Origin: Verrucomicrobium sp. GAS474
Lineage (GTDB): Bacteria; Verrucomicrobiota; Verrucomicrobiia; Methylacidiphilales; GAS474
NCBI RefSeq assembly: GCF_900105685.1
Contig: NZ_LT629781.1
Coordinates: forward strand, 3,522,611-3,586,610
Direction: 5' to 3'
Length of the DNA stretch: 64,000 nucleotides
Part shown: piece by piece, positions 19,947 to 27,692 of the stretch
Layout: each line of letters begins with the position of its first letter
Position numbering within the stretch: the first letter of the stretch is position 1
Position numbers and translations under genes: made by a program
Notes under the pieces: model-generated
Told to the model about the DNA's origin: nothing
What the model saw: only the letters and a program-made list of their open reading frames with translations
Database searches by the model: none

Positions 19947-21368
19947 CTACTCCCCCATCGACGGCGCGGAGGACGGTGCCGGGGGGACCGGCTGGGCCTC
20001 GGGGGCGAAGATCACCTTCTCGAAGCGGCTGATTTCCCTCTTGTGCGCGTCGTAATCGAGGACTTCGGCGTACCGGCACCAGTTGAGGATAGTCTTCCAG
20101 AGCATCTTCGGCTTTTCGTGCGGGAAAATGCGGCCCAACTCGGCGATGAGCCGGTCTTCGTGAAGGATCTTATCGGGGCTGGCCTCGATGAGGCGGATAA
20201 CGAGTTCGATCATCTTCAATTTGCCGATCTGGTCGTGAAGGATCCCCTTCTTGCCGCCGATGCCGAGGCTGCGGAAGCGTTTCCCGAGCGGCGTGAGGAC
20301 GACGTCCTGGCCGGGCGTATCGACGAAGCCGAGCAATTCGGCCGCCTTCACGACGTTCAGCGTCGCCGCGAAGTCCTTGTTGATGAGGCAGGAGAGATCG
20401 TACAAATCTTCCGCCTCGTCGCCGAGGATCGACACGAGGCCCTGGACTTCGGAAAGGAGCGCCCGCGGCAGGGGTGTGATGATATGGGCCTGCCCGCGAT
20501 CGGCGGGGCTGGTGGCGGGGATGACGCCCGATTCGGGGGAGAAGGTCGTTTCCGGCCCGTCGGGGAGGATGCTCTGGGTGAGGATGCCGTGAATCTGGGA
20601 GACGAGCTGCTTGAAGGCGGGCGAATCGGGGTCACGCGGATAGGGCAGCTCGTTCTTCACGACCGTCTGGACCCGGCACGGATGGGCGGCGAGGACGACG
20701 ATCTGTCGCGCGAGGAGGACGGTCTCCTCGATCTTGTTGGTCACCAACACCATGCTATTCAGCGAGAGGGCCGGATCGGTCCAGAGGCGGAGGAGTTCGC
20801 TCCGGAGCGTCTCCGCCGTGAGGATGTCGAGGGCGCTGAAGGGATCGTCGAGACAGAGGATCTCCGGCTGGGCGATGATGGCCCGGGCGAAGCCGACGCG
20901 CTGCTTCATCCCGCCGGAGAGTTCCTTCGGCAGCGAATTGGCGTAGCCCTGGAGGCCGACCAGGTCGATGACGGTGTTGAGGCGGTCGAACTGTTCCTGC
21001 TCGGGCAACTGGAGCTTGTGGAGGCCGAGGAGGATATTCTGGCTGACAGTGAGCCAGGGGAAGAGGGCGAAGTTCTGGAAAACGACGCCGACGCCGGGAT
21101 TGATCCCGTGGAGGGGGCTGTCCTTCACCCGGACCTCGCCCTGCTTCGGGTGGATAAGGCCGGCGAGGATGCGGAGGATCGTCGATTTTCCGCAGCCGGA
21201 GGGCCCCAGGAGGGCGACGGCGTCGTTGCCCCGGACGACGAGGTTGATCTCGTGGAGGATCTCCTCGCTTTCCCCGCCGTAGGCGTAGCTGACGCGGCGG
21301 AGCTCGCAAAGCGGAAGCGCGGCCGGATCGATCGGCGCGGGCTGGAAGAGGGAGGAAGGGGCGTTCAT
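19947..21368 (-). CDS. ABC importer ATP-binding protein with C-terminal AAA-associated domain
   Basis: The 473-residue product has an NrtD/SsuB-type ATPase domain (residues about 20-260). It shows Walker A GPSGCGKST, Q-loop QNFALFPWL, signature LSGGMKQR, Walker B ILCLDDPFSALD and an N-containing switch (VTNKIEE) where His is usual. A helical domain of about 150 residues follows (SEVQGLVSILGD, TPLGKRF), matching the AAA-associated domain seen on nitrate/sulfonate-type ATPases. Its partner permease lies 37 bases upstream in the same operon. The substrate is not deducible, and no binding protein is next to it. Confidence 0.9.
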   Translation of the reverse strand: MNAPSSLFQPAPIDPAALPLCELRRVSYAYGGESEEILHEINLVVRGNDAVALLGPSGCGKSTILRILAGLIHPKQGEVRVKDSPLHGINPGVGVVFQNFALFPWLTVSQNILLGLHKLQLPEQEQFDRLNTVIDLVGLQGYANSLPKELSGGMKQRVGFARAIIAQPEILCLDDPFSALDILTAETLRSELLRLWTDPALSLNSMVLVTNKIEETVLLARQIVVLAAHPCRVQTVVKNELPYPRDPDSPAFKQLVSQIHGILTQSILPDGPETTFSPESGVIPATSPADRGQAHIITPLPRALLSEVQGLVSILGDEAEDLYDLSCLINKDFAATLNVVKAAELLGFVDTPGQDVVLTPLGKRFRSLGIGGKKGILHDQIGKLKMIELVIRLIEASPDKILHEDRLIAELGRIFPHEKPKMLWKTILNWCRYAEVLDYDAHKREISRFEKVIFAPEAQPVPPAPSSAPSMGE

Positions 21369-21405
21369 GGGAGGGTCGAGGGTTCGGGTCCGGGATGAAG
21401 GGAAG

Positions 21406-23220
21406 TTAGTTCAAAATGCGGAAACGATCCTGGGAGAGCCGCTGCAGGGGCTTCCAGAGAACGCGCCGGATGAGGACGAAACCGGCGATCATGACGAGGG
21501 AGGCGGCAGCGAGGTTGCCGAAGTGCTCGCTCGTCATCGCGGTGTTGATATAGGCCCCGACGCCGGTGGCGGTGTAGGCATGGCCGCTTTTCTCGACGTA
21601 TTCGGAGACGATGCTGGCGTTCCACGCGCCGCCCTCGGCCGTCACCCAGCCGGTGACGAGGGAGGGGAAGATCGCCGGAAGATAGAAGCGGGTCCACTTC
21701 ACCCAGCCGCTGAGCCCGGCCATGCGGGAATATTCGTCGAGCTCCGCCGGGATGACCGAGGCGCCGCTGATGATGTTGAAAAGGATATACCACTGCGCCC
21801 CGGCGAGCATGAGGACGATCGCCCCCCATTCGAGCGTCCCGTGGACGAAGAGGACCAGCGTGAGGAGGTAGACGAAGAGCATCGGCGCGGGGAAGGAGGC
21901 GATGATCTGAATGATCGGCTGGAGGCGTCCGCGCCATTTCTGGCTCTTCCCGATCCAGATGCCGACGGGGACCGTCCACAGCGTCCCCAGGATGATCGTG
22001 GCGAAGACCCGGAGCCCCGTCAGAGTGGTGACGCCGAAAATCTTGAGCCATTCCCCGAAGGGGACCGCCTTCAGCAGCAGGATGACCTGCCAGACGCCGC
22101 ACCCGGCCAGGACGACGAGGGCGCCGACGGCGAGGAAGTAGATCCCCTGCCCCACCCATTCCGGCGCGCCGTCCTTCCCGTCGTCCCGCCCGGGGAGGAC
22201 CGAGGCGGGGAGGACGGCGGCGGCGGAAAGATCGAAGCGGAAGATCTTCGGCTTCTGGATGAATTCGAGGAAACCGTTGATCAGGGTCGATTTCATGATC
22301 CATTCGAGGAACCACGACCGCTCGACGGGGCCCGACTGGGTCTCCTCCATCTTGAAACGCTGGGAAAGGACGACGAGGGGATACCAGAGGAGCTGGTCGA
22401 GGACGACGATGATGAAGACCATCGCCAGGCCCCCCGCGATCTGCGCGACGATGTCCCCCTCCCCCTGCGCGACGCTCATATAGGAGCCGATGCCGGGGAG
22501 GCGGAAATCGTGGTCGCCCAGGGTGAAGGCCTCCGTCGTCATGAGGAAGAACCAGCCGCCCGCCATCGAGATCATGCTGTTGAAGACGAGGCCCGAGGCC
22601 CCCATCGGCAGCTCGACGCCGAAGAGGAACTGCTTCCGCGTCATCCCCGTCAGCCTGCCGACGTCCCGATAATCCTGCGGGATCGCCTTCAGCGTGTAAT
22701 AGAAGCTGAACGTCATGTTCCAGACCTGCCCGGTGAAGATCATGAGGATGCAGGCGATCTCGAGCCCGACGTTCGAGTGGGGGAAGAAACTGACGCAGGC
22801 GAGGACGAGGCCCGGGAGGAACGTCATGACTGGGAGGCTCTGGAGGGCGTCGAGCGCCTGGATGAGGAACCGTTCGGCCCGGCGGTCGTACGCCGCCCAG
22901 TAGGCGTAGCCGATCGTGAAGAGGAGGGAGAGCGCGTAGGCGATCATCCCCCGCGTGAAGGAAAAGAGCGTGTACTTCGGCAACGCCCAGAGGGAGAGAT
23001 CGATGTCGACCTTGTCGCGGAGCGGGGCCTGCCACTGGCGGGAGACGTCGATGATCCCCATGAAGACCGCCACGACACCGAGGATCACGACCAGGTTGAT
23101 CCAGCCCGCGCCCCGGAAACCGCGCAGGAGGGACCGGCCCAGGAGGTCGGAGACCGAAAGGCGCTGGGGGGAAGGCCGGAACGTCGGCTCAGCGTTATCG
23201 GGAAGGGGTTCGGAGCTCAT
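21406..23220 (-). CDS. ABC importer permease with two fused transmembrane domains
   Basis: The start is ATG 23220, giving 604 residues. Two binding-protein-dependent transport (BPD) permease domains are joined in one chain. Domain 1 (about residues 70-300) has its coupling-helix region at AIPQDYRDVGRLTG. Domain 2 (about 380-590) has it at VIPAELDEYSRMAGLSGWVK. Each has several membrane helices. With the ATPase encoded just downstream, one fused permease could serve both halves of the importer. It resembles the nitrate/sulfonate/taurine group; the substrate is unknown. Confidence 0.9.
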   Translation of the reverse strand: MSSEPLPDNAEPTFRPSPQRLSVSDLLGRSLLRGFRGAGWINLVVILGVVAVFMGIIDVSRQWQAPLRDKVDIDLSLWALPKYTLFSFTRGMIAYALSLLFTIGYAYWAAYDRRAERFLIQALDALQSLPVMTFLPGLVLACVSFFPHSNVGLEIACILMIFTGQVWNMTFSFYYTLKAIPQDYRDVGRLTGMTRKQFLFGVELPMGASGLVFNSMISMAGGWFFLMTTEAFTLGDHDFRLPGIGSYMSVAQGEGDIVAQIAGGLAMVFIIVVLDQLLWYPLVVLSQRFKMEETQSGPVERSWFLEWIMKSTLINGFLEFIQKPKIFRFDLSAAAVLPASVLPGRDDGKDGAPEWVGQGIYFLAVGALVVLAGCGVWQVILLLKAVPFGEWLKIFGVTTLTGLRVFATIILGTLWTVPVGIWIGKSQKWRGRLQPIIQIIASFPAPMLFVYLLTLVLFVHGTLEWGAIVLMLAGAQWYILFNIISGASVIPAELDEYSRMAGLSGWVKWTRFYLPAIFPSLVTGWVTAEGGAWNASIVSEYVEKSGHAYTATGVGAYINTAMTSEHFGNLAAASLVMIAGFVLIRRVLWKPLQRLSQDRFRILN

Positions 23221-23328
23221 CGTAAAAAACGGGAAGGCAGGGACGGGGAGTTCCACTCTGCTCTCTCTTTGTACAGCGCGTCAAGCCGCCTTCCCGATTC
23301 CTCCGGTTACGATTTGAAGACCTCTTTT

Positions 23329-24483
23329 TTACCGGCTCTGGAGGCTCTCCCGCGCCGCCGTCTTGCGGAGGGCGGCGGCATGGGCATGCCGGGCGCGGAG
23401 CCGTTCGTCGAACCAGACCAGCTCGAAGACCTCCCCGATGACCGTGCAGATCCCCAGCACCGGCAGGACCAGCACCATCCCCGCGATCCCGGCGATCGCC
23501 CCGCCGACGAAGATCATCCCCACGGTGAGCAGGGGATGGATATTGAGCGATTTCCCGACCGTCAGCGGCGAATAGATGAAATCGTCGACCAGCCGGACGA
23601 TCAGGAAGAGCCCCCCCGCGCTCACCAGGAGCGTCGGATCGCCCGGGGCCTCGGCGACGCAGACCAGGAGAATCAGGAAGCAGCCGAGCAGGGAGCCCAG
23701 GTAGGGCAGCCACGCCAACACCGCACAGGCGAGGCCGAGGAAGAGGCAATTCCACGGATGGAACAGGGGATGGTGATGGCCGATGAGCCAGAGGCCGAAC
23801 CCGAGCGTCAGCGTATCGAGGGCCGTGAGGGCCGCCATGCCCCGGAAATACTGGTGGATCTGATGATCCATCCGGTGAAACAGGAGCATCACCCGCTCGA
23901 AGAACGCATTCGGCACCCCCCGCATGAGGAGTTTCTTGAAGGAAGAGCCGTCCCGCAGGAAGAAGAACGTCATGTAGGGGACCAGCAGCAGCGGAAAAAT
24001 CCAGACGGCGAGCGAGCCGAGGACCCGCGCCACGTCCCGATGGATCAATTGCCCGGCCCAGCCATGAATCGTCCCCCCCGCCAAATCGGCCGCATGGAGG
24101 CGGGCCATCCACGGATAATGATCCTCCAGCAGCCGCAGGGCCGAGAACGAGAGGCCGTCGGCCTTGCTGACGTAGAAATCGAACCGGTCGGAAAACGTCC
24201 CGAACCCGGGCAGGAGCGAGGTGACCACCAGGCCCGTCGCCGCCAGCAGCCCGACGACGACCGCCGTCACCGCCTGCCCATGGCTGAGGCCGAGCCGCTT
24301 CAGCCGCTCCGCCAGCGGGGCGCAGAGATAATAGGAGACCAGCGCCAGGGTCAACGGGACCGAGAGCCAAAGGACCGCCTTGAAGAGGAGCAGGATCAGG
24401 AACGTCGCCCCGATCACGCCGAGCCAGACCAGCGGCTGCCGGATGCCCGGACCCGTCAGATGGCGAAAGTGGGGGGAGGCCAT
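23329..24483 (-). CDS. AI-2E family transporter (PerM/TqsA-like)
   Basis: The 384-residue membrane protein has about seven to eight hydrophobic segments. It begins with a paired helix near residues 20-60 and ends with the family motif region RLVDDFIYSPLTVGKSLNIH and HPLLTVGMIFVGGAIAGIAG. Members export small molecules or act as ion antiporters; the name comes from autoinducer-2 export by TqsA. It lies 18 bases downstream of the cNMP-binding gene and is likely in the same transcript. Confidence 0.88.
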   Translation of the reverse strand: MASPHFRHLTGPGIRQPLVWLGVIGATFLILLLFKAVLWLSVPLTLALVSYYLCAPLAERLKRLGLSHGQAVTAVVVGLLAATGLVVTSLLPGFGTFSDRFDFYVSKADGLSFSALRLLEDHYPWMARLHAADLAGGTIHGWAGQLIHRDVARVLGSLAVWIFPLLLVPYMTFFFLRDGSSFKKLLMRGVPNAFFERVMLLFHRMDHQIHQYFRGMAALTALDTLTLGFGLWLIGHHHPLFHPWNCLFLGLACAVLAWLPYLGSLLGCFLILLVCVAEAPGDPTLLVSAGGLFLIVRLVDDFIYSPLTVGKSLNIHPLLTVGMIFVGGAIAGIAGMVLVLPVLGICTVIGEVFELVWFDERLRARHAHAAALRKTAARESLQSR

Positions 24484-24501
24484 GGCCGATCGGTCAAAAA
24501 A

Positions 24502-25011
24502 TCAATGGATCAACTCGTTTCCCGTCTCCCGCGCCAGGAACGTCCTGAACCGCTTCGAGATCATGCAGGCCAGCTGGTAGGAAATCTTGTACCCGATCCG
24601 GTGATGCCCCTCGAGAAGCTGGAGTAACTCGGGCTGGAAGAGGCTCAGCAGCCGGGTCGGGCTCTCCGACGCGACGAGGGTCGCGGGACGCCGCGCCCCT
24701 TGCAGCAGAGCCATTTCGCCGAAGGAATCGCCGACGCCGAGGGTCAATTCGCGCCGTTCCCGGTCGCCCGTGCGGAAGGCCGTCGCCTTCCCCTCGATGA
24801 TCACATACATGCTGAGCCCCTCTTCCCCCTCCTCGCAGATCACCTCGCCCGCCGTGTAGGTCCGCTCGTGGAGGATCAGCCGCAGCAGGCCCCGCTCCCG
24901 CCGGGTCAGGGTGTGGAAGAGCGGCAATTGCCGGATCACCTCGTCATTCCCCGCCGCCGGGGCCGAAGAAGGGAGAGCCTTGGCAAAGATCGATTTCAGC
25001 CGGGAGATCAC
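24502..25011 (-). CDS. Cyclic-nucleotide-binding (Crp-like sensor) domain protein
   Basis: From GTG 25011 the product has 169 residues (an in-frame TTG at 25047 would add 12). The cNMP-binding beta-barrel runs from LPLFHTLTRRE through GEVICEEGEEGLSMYVIIEG to the phosphate-binding cassette GDSFGEMALLQGARRPATLVA. No DNA-binding helix-turn-helix follows; the C-terminus is a helix ending KRFRTFLARETGNELIH. It therefore senses a ligand without being a classical Crp regulator. The transporter gene follows directly. Confidence 0.85.
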   Translation of the reverse strand: MISRLKSIFAKALPSSAPAAGNDEVIRQLPLFHTLTRRERGLLRLILHERTYTAGEVICEEGEEGLSMYVIIEGKATAFRTGDRERRELTLGVGDSFGEMALLQGARRPATLVASESPTRLLSLFQPELLQLLEGHHRIGYKISYQLACMISKRFRTFLARETGNELIH

Positions 25012-25074
25012 GCCCCCTAACGTGGGCCAACCACCCGACGGCGTCAAGGAGCGCGGGGCAGGCTCTAGAGCCTG

Positions 25075-25668
25075 TTAGCGCGCCAAGGCCGCCGCCGGAA
25101 TCCGGCGCACCGTCCGGGCGGGCCGCTTCGGCACCGCCGAGGCGCGGGCGGGAACCGCGGCGCGGGCCCGGGGCGAGACGACCTTCGAGGTGAAATCGGT
25201 GAACGTGATCGGCCCGGTCCAGTTCCGGGACCAATAAACGGCCCCCAGCTGGAAGCCCGACTGAGGGAACGAGGCCGGCATGTCGACCATCACCAGCTCC
25301 CGGAAACCGAAACCGGCCTCCCGGACATCGCGGACCCGCGCCTTCGTCCAGGCATGGTTCACCGTCATCAGGAAAACGACATGATCGGCGATCTCCATCC
25401 CGTGGGCCAGGAACTCCCGGATCTTCGACCAGGGGGGGTTCGTGATGATCCAGTCGCACCGCTCCTTGTAGTCGAGGAAATCGCGCCCCTCGGAAATTTC
25501 GCACCAGGCGGCATCGGCGGGCAGGTAGCGGAAAATATTCCCCTCCCCCCGGCACGGCTCCAGCACCCGGCCCGTGGGATTGAAGTGCTCGACCAATTGC
25601 CGCGCCAAAGGCAGCGGAGTCTGCACCACATCATTGCTCACATAATCCCGGTTCGGCTGGAAACGCAT
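25075..25668 (-). CDS. Orphan DNA adenine methyltransferase-like protein
   Basis: The start is ATG 25668, giving 197 residues. The AdoMet motif I region is GRVLEPCRGEGNIF, and the catalytic motif IV is DWIITNPPWSK (NPPW), the pattern of N6-adenine methyltransferases, often of phage type. The C-terminal 40 residues are Ala/Arg/Pro rich and basic, suggesting nucleic-acid contact. There is no restriction partner nearby. It stands alone, with a palindrome just upstream that may be its operator. RNA or another substrate cannot be excluded. Confidence 0.78.
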   Translation of the reverse strand: MRFQPNRDYVSNDVVQTPLPLARQLVEHFNPTGRVLEPCRGEGNIFRYLPADAAWCEISEGRDFLDYKERCDWIITNPPWSKIREFLAHGMEIADHVVFLMTVNHAWTKARVRDVREAGFGFRELVMVDMPASFPQSGFQLGAVYWSRNWTGPITFTDFTSKVVSPRARAAVPARASAVPKRPARTVRRIPAAALAR

Positions 25669-25676
25669 GGAGCTCA

Positions 25677-25703
25677 CTGTACACTTTTTACGTAAAAGTA
25701 CAG
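25677..25703. promoter_or_regulatory. Inverted repeat upstream of the methyltransferase
   Basis: CTGTAC and GTACAG arms flank an interrupted palindrome around TTTTTACGTAAAA. It lies 9-35 bases upstream of the ATG in an AT-rich patch, where a regulator could block transcription or translation initiation. This is inference from symmetry only. Confidence 0.4.
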
Positions 25704-25793
25704 AAAATAATTCACATGTTACTAACAAGCATTCGGGAATGCGATATTTTTACCTATTTTCAATACAACATGAAGGGATCGCGAAAAAGGGGC

Positions 25794-25868
25794 CGCCCTT
25801 CGGGACCGGGTACATCTCCCTGTGCAGCTGGAGGCGATCCGCGCGTTTAGAGATGCAAGAGGGGTTGC
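25794..25868 (-). repeat. Inverted fragment of the large palindromic element
   Basis: GCCCTTCGGGAC, CAGCTGGAGGCGATCCGC and AGGGGTT occur in the order and orientation expected for the reverse complement of the inner part of copies at 26009 and 11466. It is a diverged remnant upstream of fragment B. Confidence 0.55.
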
Positions 25869-26008
25869 CTCGCGCGACCCAAAAGGCCTACCTCCCATAC
25901 GCGCACTTTACTCCGCTGAATCTAACCTTCTTGAGGGCCGAGCCATGGGAAAGAGCATCCAAGGAGCAAGCTCATCTCCTCGGTGCTGAACCCCTGAAGA
26001 TATCTCTC

Positions 26009-26272
26009 CCATAGAGCCGTCTCCCAATAGGAGTCTGGGCGTATTGGTACCATTTACCCCCGCAGTCCGTACACTCGGACGCTCTGGAAGCAGCCGATTT
26101 TAATTCAGTTAGAAAACGAGGCGCCGCCAAAGCGCGTCCGCCTAGTTCAGGCCCTCAGAACAGGAGGTCACGGAGGGGCGAAGCCCCTCTGTGGCTATAA
26201 AGCGGATCGCCTCCAGCTGTACAGGGTCGACCCCGCCAGCCCCGAAGGGCGCTCCCCAATCCGCGCGCCCCC
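26009..26272 (+). repeat. Half copy (one arm) of the large palindromic element, copy B
   Basis: It starts CCATAGAGCCGTCTCCCAAT as copy A does. It follows the same order (GTATTGGTACC, GGACGCTCTGGAAGCAG, ACGCG-like segment, CAGGCCCTCAGAACAGGAGG, the CACGGAGGGGC hairpin with a GAA loop, CTCCAGCTGTACAGGG). It stops near CCAATCCGCG, the centre of the full element. Only one arm is present. tRNA-Phe starts about 65 bases later. Confidence 0.75.
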
Positions 26273-26338
26273 CTAAAAACCAATCTTTTGATATTGCATC
26301 CCGCAAAACCCTTCGGCACGATCTGCCCTCCCTTCTCT

Positions 26339-26414
<76 letters not shown>

Positions 26415-26440
26415 TTTCCCTTTAAATCAAAGGCGTCCGA

Positions 26441-27001
26441 ATGAAACTCGTCGTCGCCATCACCGGGGCCAGCGGTTCCCCCTACGCCCAGCGCCTCCTC
26501 GCCGCCCTGGCCGAGACCGACCATCACGTCGATGTCGTCCTCAGCCCCCACGCCGCCGAAGTCGCCGCCGCCGAGACCGGCCCCCTCGTCCTGCCGGAGC
26601 GGTTCCCCGTCCACCCGGACAATACCATGCAGGTCCCCTTCGTCAGCGGCTCGTCGAAGTACGACGCCATGGCGATCGTCCCCTGCTCCATGGGGACCCT
26701 CGGCCGGATCGCCCACGGCTTCAGCGACAGCACCATCACCCGCGCGGCCGACGTCTTCCTGAAGGAAAAGCGGAAATTGCTCCTCGTCCCGCGCGAAATG
26801 CCGTGGAACCTCGTCCACGCCCGCAACGTCGTCACCCTGATCGAGGCCGGGGCGCTGATCCTCCCCGCCTCCCCATCCTATTACGGCAAGCCGCAGAGCG
26901 TCGAGGAAGTCGTCGACACCGTCGTCGCGCGGATCCTGGACCACCTCGGCGTCGCCCACGCCCTTTCCCATCGGTGGAAAGAGAGCCCGGCGAAGGAATA
27001 A
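26441..27001 (+). CDS. ubiX: Flavin prenyltransferase (UbiX family)
   Basis: UbiX attaches a dimethylallyl group to FMN to make prenyl-FMN, the cofactor of UbiD-type decarboxylases. The 186-residue product has the N-terminal AITGASGSPYAQRLL flavin loop, SSKYDAMAIVPCSMGTLGRIAHG, and LLLVPREMPWN followed by SPSYYGKPQ. Genes mqnP and mqnE at 36.8-38.8 kb indicate futalosine-type menaquinone synthesis, in which a UbiX/UbiD pair is used, so this protein may serve that pathway. The ubiD partner is not in the window. Confidence 0.93.
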   Translation: MKLVVAITGASGSPYAQRLLAALAETDHHVDVVLSPHAAEVAAAETGPLVLPERFPVHPDNTMQVPFVSGSSKYDAMAIVPCSMGTLGRIAHGFSDSTITRAADVFLKEKRKLLLVPREMPWNLVHARNVVTLIEAGALILPASPSYYGKPQSVEEVVDTVVARILDHLGVAHALSHRWKESPAKE

Positions 27002-27024
27002 TGCTCCCGGGGTTGCGGAATCCC

Positions 27025-27501
27025 CTATCGGTTGCGGATCTCCCGGAGCGACCTTCCCCACGGCAGGCGGAAAGAGCCCGCCCCCCAGGTCGCCACCGTC
27101 CGCCATCCCTCTCCCCGAGGCTTTTGCAGCTTGGCCTTGGCACACGTGCCACCCTGCCAATATTCCAGAACGCGGTACTCCCCGGAGAGGAAGCCCGTTA
27201 CCGCCTCCACATACGAGTCGGCCACCGGAGCATCGGTGCACGGAAACCACTCCATCCACAGATGACCCACCGAAAAATGCAACTCATCCCCGTTTTGCAG
27301 CGCGAGCCGAACGTCGAATTTCAACCCCGCCTGCTTCGGCAGGGTGAGACTGATTTCGACCGGTTCGCCTCTGTTTTCGACGATCTCCAAGGCCGGAAAC
27401 CTCGCCGCGATGTTTGAGAAGGCTTCCCGCGCGATACCGAGCGCATCCTCGGTTTTCCGATGCGACCGGCGGAAATTCTTAACCAAAAAAGGGGCGACCA
27501 T
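27025..27501 (-). CDS. Hypothetical protein
   Basis: From ATG 27501 the product has 158 residues, with no signal peptide or membrane segment. Recognisable landmarks are GLKFDVRLALQNGDELHF, SVGHLWMEWFPC, and a basic C-terminus, GSFRLPWGRSLREIRNR. I do not recognise the family. It is convergent with ubiX and stands alone, divergent from the histidine kinase. An upstream start at 27561 is possible. Confidence 0.65.
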   Translation of the reverse strand: MVAPFLVKNFRRSHRKTEDALGIAREAFSNIAARFPALEIVENRGEPVEISLTLPKQAGLKFDVRLALQNGDELHFSVGHLWMEWFPCTDAPVADSYVEAVTGFLSGEYRVLEYWQGGTCAKAKLQKPRGEGWRTVATWGAGSFRLPWGRSLREIRNR

Positions 27502-27692
27502 AGAATGGGAGGCGCTGCAGCGGCCGTTGTGTAGCCTATGGAGGCCCACGTCCTGAAACAACTCAAACCCCGCGCCTTCATCGGGGTTCGATCTTCCGGC
27601 AGACCCAGGATCGTCCTCTTTTTCGCCCTCTAAAACTGGACAATCGCCCGACCTCTACGATAGTAGGAGCCTTGGTCAACAAGAGCGAATTC

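Noticed and set aside
21367-24627. Very long open frame (over 1000 codons) on the plus strand opposite the ABC permease and transporter
   Set aside because: It is a GC-driven antisense shadow: Arg/Asp/Glu/Pro-rich, with no domain, while the minus-strand frames show clear families.
25677-25703. CTGTAC/GTACAG inverted repeat considered as a LexA (SOS) box
   Set aside because: The spacing between CTGT and ACAG is too long for the known proteobacterial box.
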